Source of the DNA: Leptospirales bacterium
GTDB taxonomy: Bacteria; Spirochaetota; Leptospiria; Leptospirales; Leptospiraceae
DNA length: 64,000 bases
Assembly: GCA_013297885.1 (NCBI GenBank)
Contig: JAAFIR010000020.1
Span: 29,748-93,747, forward strand
Direction of reading: 5' to 3'
Position numbers and translations under genes: made by a program
The notes under the pieces: generated by a model
Databases searched by the model: none
The model's input: only the letters and a program-made list of their open reading frames with translations
Told to the model about the DNA's origin: nothing
In this document: piece by piece, positions 36,105 through 46,814 of the stretch
Numbering within the stretch: position 1 is the stretch's first letter
Layout of the letters: every line of letters starts with the position of its first letter

Positions 36105-37336
36105 AATTTGTATTCCAATGCGAGCCTTATTCTATCAATTGTTTTTGGATGGGAAAAGTAAAGTTCCACAAATGGATGAGGATTGAGTCTAGTCTTATTG
36201 TCTTTAGCCATTTTAATTTCAGTTTCAATAAATGATTCTCTGTCTTTAGTAATATCCAGTGCATAAATATCTGCTTCTGTTTCTTGAGAACGAGAAAGCA
36301 TAGACCAAGGAATTTCTAAAAATGAATTGAACAACATAAATACTAAAACTAAAAATGGTAAACTAGGCGGGGAATAAATCTCTTTCAAGTTTAAGCTGTT
36401 TTCTTTTTTGAATTGAAAAAATAAAAAATTTAATAAAAAGCAAAAAAATAAAATTTCAAAAAAACTAACACCTATATCTTTGATTTGGTGTGAATAAACC
36501 CAGTGGCCCAGTTCATGCCCAAGCACAGAAATAATTTCTTCTTCAGTGTGATTTTGAATTAAAGTATCATATAAAAAAATTTTTTTATTGGAACCAAAAC
36601 CAGTAAAATAAGCATTTGTGTGATTAGAATATTCACTTTCATAAATTACATAAATATTTTCGATATTTACATTTACTTTTTTTGACAACGCCTCAATTTT
36701 ATTTTTTAGACTTCCTTCGGGTAAGGTTTCAAATTTATAAAAAATGGGAGTGATTAAAATTGGAAATAAAAAACTCATCACAAGGCTTATAATTAACTGA
36801 GTTACAGGAACTAAAAACACCCAAGTTTTTGAAAACTTCTTTAGCAAAAATAAATAAATTAAAGAAAAAATACTTATTCCAAATAAAATTAAACCAACTG
36901 ATTTTAATTTGAAAATAAGATATGTAAAATTTGTCATTTTGGAAAAACCAAATTGATGCTCTAAATAATAATTAAAATAATAATCAAATGGAATAAAAAT
37001 GATAAATCGAATAAAATAAATAGAATATAAAAATAGAATTAATACAATGTATGGATTTTTAAATTTAAAAGAAATTTTTTCTTCAAGTCTAGTAGAAAAT
37101 TTTGTAAAGACTAAAACAAATAAAATAAAAGAATTTAAAATTTCTAAAACAATTTTAACTACAAATCCTCTTCTAGAATATTCTTCCCCAATTTTAATAT
37201 CATTTTCAGTAAAATAGTTTAGAATAAAATTTTTGGTTTCTAAACTTTCATCTCCAATATAAGAAAAATATTTTAAGGCTAAACTTAGGAATAAATCAAG
37301 AATGAATAAAACTAGAAAGATTTTTTTAAATTTCAT
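36101..37336 (-). CDS. M48-family membrane metalloprotease, CAAX protease (Ste24) type
   Basis: The 411-residue protein has about seven membrane segments. The zinc site is HELGHWVYSH, with a third ligand in SQETEADIYALD. FKLKSVGLILFGISIF and TNAYFTGFGSNKKIFLYDTL match Ste24-like proteases rather than HtpX. In bacteria these act on membrane proteins in quality control. It is co-directional with ruvC (4-base overlap). Confidence 0.9.
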   Translation of the reverse strand: MKFKKIFLVLFILDLFLSLALKYFSYIGDESLETKNFILNYFTENDIKIGEEYSRRGFVVKIVLEILNSFILFVLVFTKFSTRLEEKISFKFKNPYIVLILFLYSIYFIRFIIFIPFDYYFNYYLEHQFGFSKMTNFTYLIFKLKSVGLILFGISIFSLIYLFLLKKFSKTWVFLVPVTQLIISLVMSFLFPILITPIFYKFETLPEGSLKNKIEALSKKVNVNIENIYVIYESEYSNHTNAYFTGFGSNKKIFLYDTLIQNHTEEEIISVLGHELGHWVYSHQIKDIGVSFFEILFFCFLLNFLFFQFKKENSLNLKEIYSPPSLPFLVLVFMLFNSFLEIPWSMLSRSQETEADIYALDITKDRESFIETEIKMAKDNKTRLNPHPFVELYFSHPKTIDRIRLALEYKF

Positions 37337-37463
37337 TTTTTTAAGTTCTTGAATATAAAATCATTTGCAATTATTTTTTTTATATAGTTTAATTTCTTAC
37401 ATAGCTGAATCTTTGAATTTAATGTTATTTCAAAATTAGCATAAATAAAATTAAAATTATTTT

Positions 37464-38717
37464 TTATTTATTATCTTCTTTTATGAGTAAAAAACTTGCA
37501 ATCCATTGATAAAATACAAATGCTACTAAATAAATTATAGTCATTAGATTAAATATTAAATCAGTTTGAAATGTAATCCAAATTGCTGAAATACCTATAA
37601 TTGCTAAAATAGAAGTATATATTAATAATATATTTTTCATTTTTGTTGAACTAAACATTGTTCCAAAAGGAACCATCATGGTGAAACCAAAAACAGCAAT
37701 TGTTAAGAATTTCTCATTTGAAAATGCAAAAAATGAAATCACTCCAAAAATGAATAATCCAAAACCAAAGGCTACAAAATTGGAACTCATTTTTTCTTTT
37801 TTATCTAATAATAATTGTCCATATTTATTAAATCTTAAAAATAAATTACTAATCGGAGTAATCACCCAAGTGGAAAAAGCAATTAGTCCAAGAAGAATTA
37901 ATATTGGTATTAAATAAGGTCTTAGAGTTTCATTTTGATTTGCAAGAGTTCTTAAACCTTTAAATGCAATATAATAACCGATAAGCACTCCCCATTGGTA
38001 TTTGGAAGTTAAATTACTCATCCAAAATGAATATTTTAAAAAGATTTTATAAATTGGGTTTGCTGCTTTAATTGCTTCTAACATTCCAGATTGTGCATAT
38101 TCAAAATTTGGATCAATGCTTAATGCTTCTTTAAAATGAATTAATGCTTTTTTATGATCTCCTTTTTCTAATAAACCCCAACCATAATTTGTATGTGTAA
38201 AAACATTATTTGGATCTTCTCTTAAAGCACCTTCAATAGTTTCAAATGATTCTTCTTTTCTGTTTAATTTATTTAAAGCAGTACTTCTAATATTTAAAGC
38301 TAAAATATTTTCAGGATCAATTTCTAAAGCTTTATTTGCATTTGAAAGAGCAAATTCATATTCTTTACGAGAAAGTTTTATACTAGATAATAAAGCAAAA
38401 AAATCTGCATCAAGAGGGTCTAGTTCAATTGCTCGATAAATTATTTTTTCTGCTTCAATTAAATTATCTTTTTGAAAAGCAATTCTTGATTTAATATAAT
38501 ACAAATAGGATGTTTCAGGTGAAAGTCCAATTGCATTTTCAATAATTTGATTTGATTTATCAAATTTTTCTTGGTGCAAGTACACTTCTGAAAGTAATGA
38601 TAAAAAATGAATATTGGTTGCATCTTCTTTTAGTAAATCAGAAAGAATTTTTTCTGCATTAGAATATTTTTTTTGTTGAATTAAAATTTCAACTTTAGCT
38701 AGTCTTTTATCTTCCAT
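37464..38717 (-). CDS. TPR protein with C-terminal membrane domain
   Basis: The 417-residue protein carries about six tetratricopeptide repeats in residues 1-215 (for example AFQKDNLIEAEKIIYRAIEL, ALSNANKALEIDPENILALN and KALIHFKEALSIDPNFEYA). About five hydrophobic helices then follow to the C terminus. The topology suggests a membrane-anchored scaffold with a cytoplasmic TPR head. It follows the TPR-AAA gene by one base, so the two probably act together. Confidence 0.8.
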   Translation of the reverse strand: MEDKRLAKVEILIQQKKYSNAEKILSDLLKEDATNIHFLSLLSEVYLHQEKFDKSNQIIENAIGLSPETSYLYYIKSRIAFQKDNLIEAEKIIYRAIELDPLDADFFALLSSIKLSRKEYEFALSNANKALEIDPENILALNIRSTALNKLNRKEESFETIEGALREDPNNVFTHTNYGWGLLEKGDHKKALIHFKEALSIDPNFEYAQSGMLEAIKAANPIYKIFLKYSFWMSNLTSKYQWGVLIGYYIAFKGLRTLANQNETLRPYLIPILILLGLIAFSTWVITPISNLFLRFNKYGQLLLDKKEKMSSNFVAFGFGLFIFGVISFFAFSNEKFLTIAVFGFTMMVPFGTMFSSTKMKNILLIYTSILAIIGISAIWITFQTDLIFNLMTIIYLVAFVFYQWIASFLLIKEDNK

Positions 38718-38718
38718 A

Positions 38719-40029
38719 TTATTTCTTTATCTTTAAATAAGTTAAAATTTCATCATACAACCCAGAATCATTTGCAAACATTGCAAAATTTTTTGCAGAT
38801 GCAAACCATTCCTGCGTACTTGGTTTGTGTTTTTTTATTGCTGCTATTAAATCATTTGTTTCAAGTGGTTTTGGGATTCCATCACTAAAAGAACTTTCTA
38901 ATTTTTGTTCAATTGAAATATCAATAATTGCATCAATGTCTGCTCCAGAATAATTTTCTGTTTTTTTTGCAATTGATTGTAAGTCAATCATACCAGTTGG
39001 TTTGTTGTTCAGTTTTAATCTCAAAATAGATTCTCTTGAAGTCGCATCTGGAGGAGGAACAAATACTATCCTATCAAATCTTCCTGGTCTTCTAAATGCT
39101 GGATCTAAATTCCAAGGAGTATTTGTTGCACCAATAATTAAAATCCCTTCATTGGAACTGTTTACTCCATCTAATTCTTGAAGAAATTGATTAATTAAAT
39201 GTCTTCCACTGGATTGTTTCATATCTGATCTGCTTGCACCAAGTGCATCAATTTCATCAATAAATAAAACACAAGGTGTATTTTCTCTTGCTAGTTCAAA
39301 AAGTTCATGTAAATTTTTTTCGCTATTACCAATCCACATATCTAAAATATCATTTAAACTTATTGTTATAAATTTTGCGTTCACTTGTCCTGCAGTTGCT
39401 TTTGCAATAAAAGTTTTACCACAACCGGGAGGTCCGTATAATAATATTCCTCCGCCAATTTTTTTTCCATAAGCTTTATAAAGTTCCGGATGTAAAAGAG
39501 GTTTAATAATTTTTAAATCAATTTCTTTTTTAACTGATTCCATTCCGCCAACATCATTAAAATTAATATTTGGTTTTTGTAAAAATCTATAGTCTAGCTC
39601 ATCTTCTTCTAAAAGAATATTTTCTTGATTTCCTTTTTGTCTTAACTGAGAATCTAATTCTTCATCAAAATAATTTGGATCTAGACCAATTGCTTTTTGG
39701 TATACTTCTATTGCTTTTTGGGTAGAATTTTCTTTTAATAGTCCTTTTGAATATAAAGTATATACTTGAATATCTATTAATCCATTATCAATAACTTCTT
39801 CTAAAATTACATTACAAGCAGAATAACTACCTTTTTTAAAAAATACTTTTGCAAGTCCAATTTTTGCTTTAGTATCATTTGTTTTTTCTATCAAAGTTGA
39901 ATATTCAATTTCAGCTTCTTCTAGTTTATTCAAATTCAAAAAAGTTTCAGCAAGTAATAATCTCAGAGGGGAGTTTGTTGGTGAGAGTTTTAATGCTTCT
40001 TTTAAACTATTAATTGTTTCATCATTCAT
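38719..40029 (-). CDS. TPR-AAA+ ATPase
   Basis: The 436-residue protein has TPR repeats in residues 1-120 and one AAA domain of the Cdc48/FtsH class. It shows Walker A GPPGCGKT (199-206), Walker B VLFIDEID (254-261) and the second region of homology with NLDPAFRRPGRFDR (arginine fingers). The single AAA ring with a TPR front suggests a remodelling ATPase whose substrates are chosen through the TPRs. The TPR membrane protein downstream is the likely partner. Confidence 0.88.
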   Translation of the reverse strand: MNDETINSLKEALKLSPTNSPLRLLLAETFLNLNKLEEAEIEYSTLIEKTNDTKAKIGLAKVFFKKGSYSACNVILEEVIDNGLIDIQVYTLYSKGLLKENSTQKAIEVYQKAIGLDPNYFDEELDSQLRQKGNQENILLEEDELDYRFLQKPNINFNDVGGMESVKKEIDLKIIKPLLHPELYKAYGKKIGGGILLYGPPGCGKTFIAKATAGQVNAKFITISLNDILDMWIGNSEKNLHELFELARENTPCVLFIDEIDALGASRSDMKQSSGRHLINQFLQELDGVNSSNEGILIIGATNTPWNLDPAFRRPGRFDRIVFVPPPDATSRESILRLKLNNKPTGMIDLQSIAKKTENYSGADIDAIIDISIEQKLESSFSDGIPKPLETNDLIAAIKKHKPSTQEWFASAKNFAMFANDSGLYDEILTYLKIKK

Positions 40030-40136
40030 ATCTAGATATAATCCTAATTAGTTAAAATATAGTCAAGTAATTACCTTATCTACTCTTCTCAAATTGATTT
40101 TCGATTTGAAAAGATTTAGTTTTTTTTGAAAATAAT

Positions 40137-40255
40137 TGGGCGAATTTTTTATGAAGAGACTTTGCTTGCAACGTCTCTTCATAAAAAACCGTGCTTTCAA
40201 CTCCCGTTAATAAATTTTATTCAAAATTTATTAACGCCGTTTCAATCACTTTCGC
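40137..40255 (-). repeat. Structured intergenic repeat, copy I
   Basis: Reverse orientation. The closing stem is GCGAA 40140-40144 with TTCGC 40251-40255. The second stem is GTG 40191-40193 with CAC 40247-40249, compensated relative to GGG/CCC. Arm A is a perfect 16-bp stem, TTTTTTATGAAGAGAC 40145-40160 with GTCTCTTCATAAAAAA 40173-40188. Arm B is a perfect 13-bp stem, GTTAATAAATTTT 40206-40218 with AAAATTTATTAAC 40223-40235. It lies between divergent genes. Confidence 0.87.
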
Positions 40256-40360
40256 ATTTTATTTCGGAAAACCAATTTGGTTTGAGTATAAATAATATTT
40301 GAAAAACTCAATTGTATTTTTAAAAAACAAAAAGAATATTGAAATAAAAAAGGTCAAACG

Positions 40361-41026
40361 ATGAAAGTTTTTATATTAATTTTAACTTTATTCTTAAATT
40401 GTAATTTACAAAGAAAAATGGACAATCATTTAAATGGAAATTCTTTATTAGTTTTAAGAATTAATTCAAAAGATGATTATTATAATGAAAATTGTTTTAA
40501 AGCTACTTTGATTAAATTTGAAAACGAAAAAGAAGATATTATTCGAGTTAGTTCAAATTATCTTACTAAAAAAAATATTTATTTTTTTAATCTTAATACT
40601 GGTGATTATTATTTCCAAAGCATCGAGTGTTTTGCAAAAATAAAATCGAAACAGATGAATCGAATAATTGATTCTAATATTTATTTTTTTGATGAAGGTT
40701 CTTTTTTAAATTCTAAAATTAAGATTGAAGAAAATAAAATATACAATTTAGGAAATATTGAGGTTTCTAAATTAAATTTTAAATTTGGACAAACAAAAAA
40801 AGATGAAGAAGAAACAGAAATCAATTATGATGAAATTCATCCTATTGTACTTAAAAAACTATTTGAATTTACTAAATTTTCTAATTCATTTGTTTATGTT
40901 GAAGCAAGTTATGTGGAACTAATTCAAAAAAAACAAACATTTTCAGAACTGAAAGAAGTGGAAGAAGAAATTTTTGAAGATATAAAAAATTCAAATTGGA
41001 AAAATTTAGAGATTGATAGAAAATAA
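40361..41026 (+). CDS. Hypothetical lipoprotein
   Basis: The 221-residue product starts MKVFILILTLFLNCNLQRK, a short signal peptide with a lipobox at LFLNC. AAAAAGG precedes the ATG. The rest is highly charged, with a beta-rich middle and a Glu/Lys-rich C terminus (FSELKEVEEEIFEDIKN). I do not recognise a family. It is separated from the signalling operon downstream by a degraded structured-repeat copy and over 400 bases, so it is probably transcribed alone. Confidence 0.65.
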   Translation: MKVFILILTLFLNCNLQRKMDNHLNGNSLLVLRINSKDDYYNENCFKATLIKFENEKEDIIRVSSNYLTKKNIYFFNLNTGDYYFQSIECFAKIKSKQMNRIIDSNIYFFDEGSFLNSKIKIEENKIYNLGNIEVSKLNFKFGQTKKDEEETEINYDEIHPIVLKKLFEFTKFSNSFVYVEASYVELIQKKQTFSELKEVEEEIFEDIKNSNWKNLEIDRK

Positions 41027-41080
41027 TTCCTCATACTTACTTTATTCTTTTTGAATTAATTTGATATAAATAAAAGAAAT

Positions 41081-41274
41081 GGATTGAAGCTTTTTTTAAT
41101 AACCTCTGACTTTAGTTAAAGGATTCAGAAGTTGCATAAGTATTTGGCTTGGCACTTCATAGAATAGTTTTTTTAACTTGCCCAATTTTACTTCTGTTGA
41201 AGAATATTATCATTTCATCCTTCCCTGTTAGACAAAGAGGGTCAGTTTAAAAAAATTTGCCCAATTCTAAATCC
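41081..41274 (+). repeat. Degraded structured intergenic repeat, copy J
   Basis: GGATTGAAGC at 41091-41100 and the border AAATTTGCCCAA near 41264-41274 match the framework, but the closing stem no longer pairs and the GCGAAAAGCCC block is not recognisable. It looks like an eroded copy. The rest of the gap 41027-41469 is AT-rich with no gene. Confidence 0.45.
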
Positions 41275-41469
41275 AAAAGGCATATTATTCTTAAATTGAA
41301 TTAATCAATAAATTATTTATTTAAATTTTGTTTAGATTTATTAAGAACACCTCTAGAATATAGATTAAAATTTAGTTAAACTACTTAAGTTTAGTCAATT
41401 AATTATTTTTTTGTTTAAAATACTTTTTATTGAATGACAAAAAAAAATACTAAAATTCAATTAAATTAA

Positions 41470-44400
41470 ATGTCAGAGTTTATTAATTTAGAGATTACTG
41501 AAACAATTGTTAAAAATGAAAAAGTAGAAATTTATCGGGCAGTTGATAAAAATGATAGTTTAAAAAAAATTATTAAAGCTGTTCCAATTACTAATGAGTT
41601 CCATTCAGATGTAATTAATTTAAAAAATGAATTCGATATATTAAAGTATCTTTCATCTGAAGTTTTATTAAAAGTATATGAATTTGGAAAGTATGGTAGA
41701 GGTTTTTTTCTAACCTATGAAGACATTGGTGGAATTTCTTTAAAACAATTTTTACAGAATGGAAAATTATCTATATCTGATTTTTATATAATTGCAACAA
41801 AACTTTCAGAAACAATTTCAGAAATTCATAGAAAAAAAGTAATCCATAAAGACATTAAACCTGAAAATATTATAATCAATCACCAAGAAAAAAACATTAA
41901 AATTATAGACTTTGGAATTTCTACCAGACTTTCAAAAGAAGAAACAAAATGGTCATCACCAAATTTATTTCAAGGAAGCATTCAATATATTTCTCCTGAA
42001 CAAACAGGAAGAATGAATCGAAGTGTAGATTATCGTTCTGACTTTTATTCCCTTGGAGTTACATTTTATTATTTACTTGTTGGTAAATTACCTTTTGAAA
42101 ATACAGACCTTTTAGAATTGATTCATTCTCATCTTGCAAAAACTCCAGTTCCTGTTCATGCAGTGAATAGAGAAATTCCACAGCATCTTTCAAAAATTAT
42201 TGAAAAATTAATGGCAAAAACTGCAGAGAATCGTTATCAAACTGCAAATGGTTTAAAAAATGATTTAGAAATTTCAAAAAATTCAAACTTTAATCATGAA
42301 TTTACATTAGGTGAAAAAGATTTATCTGATGAATTTAAAATTCAACAAAGACTTTATGGAAGAGCAGAAGATATTCTAAATTTAATTGATTCATTTTCTG
42401 AAATGCATGAAAATGCAAAATCAAAATTAGTTTTGATTTCAGGTTATTCTGGAGTTGGAAAAACCTCTTTGGTAAAAGAAATTAACAAACCAATAACTGA
42501 ATCAAAAGGTTATTTTATAACTGCAAAATATGATCAATACAATAGAAACCTTCCATTCAGTGCAATAATTGATGTGTTTACAAATTTAATTCGTTTATTT
42601 CTCACTGAATCTCCTGAGAAGATTTTATCATGGAAAGAAAAAATTCAATTTGCTGTTGGAAGTAATGGAAAAATTTTAACAGATGTTATACCTGATCTTA
42701 CTTTAATTATTGGAGAACAAACTGGGGTTGCTGAGCTAGGTGCACAAGAAAGTTTAAATCGTTTTTATTTGGTATTTCAAAATTTTATCAAAGTCTTATG
42801 CAGCTTTGAACATCCATTAGCAATTTTTTTAGATGATTTACAATGGGCAGATTCTGCTTCGCTCTCTTTAATAAAAAATTTGATGTTAGATTATTCTAAT
42901 TCTTATTTATTTTTAATTTTAGCTTATCGAGATAATGAAACTGATTTAAACCATCCTTTTATTAAAATGCTCGACTCTTTAAAAGAAGAAGGTTTAACTT
43001 CAGAAATTATTAGGCTTAATCCACTCGGAATTGAGCATATTCAAGAATTATTAAAAGACAGTCTTCATACAAGTTTTGATTCTACTAAAGATCTTGCTGA
43101 TTTAGTGTTTCAAAAAACTGGAGGGAATCCTTTTTTTATTTCTGAGCTATTAAAACAATTAGTAAAAGACGACGCAATTTATTTTGATTATGATGAACTC
43201 AAATGGAAATTTGATTTAGAAAAAATTAAATCAACAAAAATTTCAGAGAATGTTGTTGAGTTGCTTATTGATAGAATTCAAAAGCTTTCTGATAAAACTC
43301 AGAATATTTTAAAATTAGCATCATGTATTGGAAATCATTTTGATTTAGCAACCTTATCTTTAATCAATCAATCTTCACCAAAAGATACTGCTAAAGAATT
43401 AGAAGAAGCGATTGCTGAAGAACTGATTTATCCCGTTGGTGATTCGTATCGCTTAGTTGATTCAATGGGTAATGAATTAAAAGATATGAAAAAAAATATT
43501 GAAACTGCCCGAAGTATAGGTTATCATTTTCAACATGATCGCATTCAACAAGCAAGCTACGAATTGTTAGATGAAGATAAAAAGAAAAAATTAAGATGGA
43601 ATATAGGAAAAATTTTAGTTAAAAATTCTTCAGAGCTAGAAGAAAAAATTTTTGATATTGTGAATCATTTAAATATTGGAAGAGAATATATTTCTGAGGA
43701 AATTGAAAGAATTACAGTTGCTAAATTGAATTTAAAAGTATCAAAAAAAGCACAAATTTCTACTGCTTACGAATCTGCTTTAAACTATATTAAAATTGCG
43801 ATTTCGTTATTAAAAACGAATGATTGGAATGATAACTATGATATTTGTTCTGAAATTTATTTTTCAGCAAGTGAATTATATGATATTAGTGGTAACTTCT
43901 TAGAGTCTAGTGAAATTATTCAAACTTATTTAAATAACGTAAAAACAGGGATTGAAAAATCAAACGCTTATTCTATTTTAATTTTACAAAATATTAAAAA
44001 TATCCATTACGAAAAAGCAATTGAACATGGAAAAACCGCATTAAAAGAATTAAATTTTCATTATGAAACAGAAAATGTTGAAATGGTAATTAATGAAGAA
44101 ACAAATTTTATAAATCAAAAATATCCTAACTTAGAATCGATAGAACAAATTTATTCTAATCCAGATTTAGAATCAGAAACAGATATAGCAATTTTAAAAA
44201 TTTTAAGTAATATAGGTATAGCAGCTTATTTAAGTGGTAAAATTAATCATTATGTCATGATTGCTCTTTTAAGAGTGAACTTATCTATAAAAAAAGGAAA
44301 CCATCCTTATTCAGCAGTTGCTTTGACAGAATATTCTCTAACTTTATGTGCACCAGGTACTTACAAAAGAGCACAAAGTTTTGGAGAAATGGGTGTGAAG

Positions 44401-46770
44401 CTTGTTCAAAAATGGGGATCTTTTGCCTACTTCCAAAAGAGTAATTCATTTCATGTTTTTGCAAATTTTGTGTCTCCTTGGAATAAGCATATAAAAGAAT
44501 CAGAAAAATTTAATCAAGAAGGTTACGAAGCTGGACTAGATTCAGGAAATTTGATTTATGCAGGTTATATTTTACTAAATCAACCATTAAATTTATTTTA
44601 TACAGGTGCTTATTTAAAAGTTATTGCAGAAAAAATTAATACTAATATTGAATTTACTAAAAAGTCAAAAGACAATTTAGCATTAAATACTTTGTATGCT
44701 ACCAAATTTGTTGTAGATTCAATTTTAGGTCAACTTAAAGGAAATGAGATTGAATTCGAAAGACAAAAAGAAGAAGAAAAAGATTATTGGACTTTATGTA
44801 TTTATAAAACTCTAAAGTCTTTTGTTTTACTTTTAGAAGGAAAATTAACTGAAGCAGAAATTTTTATAAATGATGCAAAAGAAAAATTAATTTACGTTCC
44901 AGGACTAGCTACAATTTCAACCTCTATTAATTTTTTTCAATCAATGGTTTTAGTTAGAAACTTTAAAGAATATTCTAAAGATAAAAAAGTTAAATCAATT
45001 GAAGTTATTAAATCCAATCAAAAACAATTAAAAATTCTAGCAGAAAATTGCCCTGAAAATTATTTACATAAATATTTATTAGTAGAAGCAGAGCTTGCAC
45101 GCATTGAATATAAAAATTGGAAAGCTGCAAAATTTTATGATGAAGCAATCCAAGAAGCAAAGCTGAATGGATTTATACCCATTGAGGGTTTGGCAAATGA
45201 ACTAGCTGGAAGATTTTGGTTTAATAAAAAGAATTATCGTTTTGCTCAAGATTATTTAAAAGAAAGTTTCAGATGTTTTAATGATTGGGGGGCTTATAAA
45301 AAAGCTAATTTATTAAAAGAAGAATTCCCAAATTTAGTCTCAGATACTCAAGTTCCTTATGATTTTACAAAAACAATTTCTGGTACAATGAACCTCGGTC
45401 ATGCTGCTACACAATTGCATACAACTGCAGTAATTGACCTACAGTCAATCTTAAGAAGTTCATCCGCTATTTCAAGTGAAATCAAATTAGAAAGTTTGTT
45501 GAATAAAATTATGGATTTAGTAATTGAGAATACTGGTGCAACTAGAGGTGTTTTAATTATCAAAAGAGAAAATCATTTTTTTGTTGAAGCAGTAACATTA
45601 GCTCAAACGAAAGAAACAAAAATTTTAAAAAACACTCCATTAGAAGGTTACCAAGAATTACCAATCTCTATCATTTATTTTGTTCAGAGAACAAAAGAAA
45701 ATAGAGTTTTAATAAATGCTTCAACTGATGAAAAATTTAATAAAGATTTTTATATCACTAAAAACCAAACAAAATCTGTATTATGTACCCCAATTATAAA
45801 ACAAGGAGAACTAACAGGTGTTTTATATTTAGAAAATAATTTATCAATTGGTGCATTTACAGAAGATAGACTTCAAGTTGTAAATTTACTTTCTTCACAA
45901 GCAGCAATATCAATCGATAATGCAATTCTTTATGAAAACATGGAGCAAAAAGTTAGAGACAGAACAAGTGAACTTGCTCAAAAAAATGATGAGCTTGGTG
46001 AAAAAAATAAACATATAACTGATAGTATTTATTATGCTAAAACAATTCAAGAAGCTATGTTACCTTCAAAAACAAATATTTCAAATTCTCTAAAAGATTT
46101 TTTTATTTCATTTTATCCAAAAGATATAGTTTCAGGGGATTTTTATTGGTTCGCAGAAGTTGATGGTTATATTTTTATTGCTGCAGTCGATTGTACTGGT
46201 CATGGTGTTCCTGGTGCATTTATGTCTATGATAGGTTCCTCAATTTTAAACCAAATTGTTAAAGAACAAAAAGTTTTTGATCCTTGTGAAATACTTTCTT
46301 TGTTAAATAAGAATATTCGAAAAGCTTTAAAACAAGATATTAAAGAAGATGCTTCAAGGGACGGAATGGAAATCGCTTTTTGTCGAATTGACCCTTCGAA
46401 TCAAAGTTTGATTTTTTCTGGAGGACATAGACCTTTGTATTATGTTCAAAACGGTGAGTTCTTAAGTTTAAAAGGTGACAAAGAAGGAATTGGCGGAAAA
46501 CAAAAATCAGAGAGAATTTATACAAATCAAGAAGTATCCTATAAAGATAAAAAAACTGTTTTTTACTTAACTACTGATGGTTTCCAAGATCAGCCAAATT
46601 TAGAAGGAAAAAAAATTGGTTCTAGAGGATTACAAGAAATAATAATGAAATATCATTCTTTAGATGGACTTTCACAACGTGTTAAAATCGATGAAGAACT
46701 GACCTCTCATACATACTTTTTCAAAGAGCCACAAAGGGATGATATTACTATAATTGGAATTATTGTTTAA
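41470..46770 (+). CDS. Giant sensor: Ser/Thr kinase - AAA ATPase - GAF - SpoIIE/PP2C phosphatase
   Basis: The protein has 1766 residues. An N-terminal protein kinase (about 10-270) has HKDIKPENI with catalytic Asp128 and IIDFGIS. An AAA_16-type ATPase follows, with GYSGVGKTS (325-333) and DDLQWADS near 455. A long helical TPR-like region runs to about 1300. A GAF domain (about 1327-1490) and a coiled coil come next. A PP2C/SpoIIE phosphatase domain ends the protein (about 1540-1766; SGDFYWFAEVDG, AVDCTGHGVPGAFMSM). The next genes are SiaB-like, SiaC-like and a cyclase, so the phosphatase probably plays the SiaA role of dephosphorylating SiaC. ATG 41470 has no clear ribosome site. Confidence 0.92.
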   Translation: MSEFINLEITETIVKNEKVEIYRAVDKNDSLKKIIKAVPITNEFHSDVINLKNEFDILKYLSSEVLLKVYEFGKYGRGFFLTYEDIGGISLKQFLQNGKLSISDFYIIATKLSETISEIHRKKVIHKDIKPENIIINHQEKNIKIIDFGISTRLSKEETKWSSPNLFQGSIQYISPEQTGRMNRSVDYRSDFYSLGVTFYYLLVGKLPFENTDLLELIHSHLAKTPVPVHAVNREIPQHLSKIIEKLMAKTAENRYQTANGLKNDLEISKNSNFNHEFTLGEKDLSDEFKIQQRLYGRAEDILNLIDSFSEMHENAKSKLVLISGYSGVGKTSLVKEINKPITESKGYFITAKYDQYNRNLPFSAIIDVFTNLIRLFLTESPEKILSWKEKIQFAVGSNGKILTDVIPDLTLIIGEQTGVAELGAQESLNRFYLVFQNFIKVLCSFEHPLAIFLDDLQWADSASLSLIKNLMLDYSNSYLFLILAYRDNETDLNHPFIKMLDSLKEEGLTSEIIRLNPLGIEHIQELLKDSLHTSFDSTKDLADLVFQKTGGNPFFISELLKQLVKDDAIYFDYDELKWKFDLEKIKSTKISENVVELLIDRIQKLSDKTQNILKLASCIGNHFDLATLSLINQSSPKDTAKELEEAIAEELIYPVGDSYRLVDSMGNELKDMKKNIETARSIGYHFQHDRIQQASYELLDEDKKKKLRWNIGKILVKNSSELEEKIFDIVNHLNIGREYISEEIERITVAKLNLKVSKKAQISTAYESALNYIKIAISLLKTNDWNDNYDICSEIYFSASELYDISGNFLESSEIIQTYLNNVKTGIEKSNAYSILILQNIKNIHYEKAIEHGKTALKELNFHYETENVEMVINEETNFINQKYPNLESIEQIYSNPDLESETDIAILKILSNIGIAAYLSGKINHYVMIALLRVNLSIKKGNHPYSAVALTEYSLTLCAPGTYKRAQSFGEMGVKLVQKWGSFAYFQKSNSFHVFANFVSPWNKHIKESEKFNQEGYEAGLDSGNLIYAGYILLNQPLNLFYTGAYLKVIAEKINTNIEFTKKSKDNLALNTLYATKFVVDSILGQLKGNEIEFERQKEEEKDYWTLCIYKTLKSFVLLLEGKLTEAEIFINDAKEKLIYVPGLATISTSINFFQSMVLVRNFKEYSKDKKVKSIEVIKSNQKQLKILAENCPENYLHKYLLVEAELARIEYKNWKAAKFYDEAIQEAKLNGFIPIEGLANELAGRFWFNKKNYRFAQDYLKESFRCFNDWGAYKKANLLKEEFPNLVSDTQVPYDFTKTISGTMNLGHAATQLHTTAVIDLQSILRSSSAISSEIKLESLLNKIMDLVIENTGATRGVLIIKRENHFFVEAVTLAQTKETKILKNTPLEGYQELPISIIYFVQRTKENRVLINASTDEKFNKDFYITKNQTKSVLCTPIIKQGELTGVLYLENNLSIGAFTEDRLQVVNLLSSQAAISIDNAILYENMEQKVRDRTSELAQKNDELGEKNKHITDSIYYAKTIQEAMLPSKTNISNSLKDFFISFYPKDIVSGDFYWFAEVDGYIFIAAVDCTGHGVPGAFMSMIGSSILNQIVKEQKVFDPCEILSLLNKNIRKALKQDIKEDASRDGMEIAFCRIDPSNQSLIFSGGHRPLYYVQNGEFLSLKGDKEGIGGKQKSERIYTNQEVSYKDKKTVFYLTTDGFQDQPNLEGKKIGSRGLQEIIMKYHSLDGLSQRVKIDEELTSHTYFFKEPQRDDITIIGIIV

Positions 46771-46814
46771 AGAATTATTGACAATATTCCAGTTTTATTT
46801 TAATTGTATCAGTT

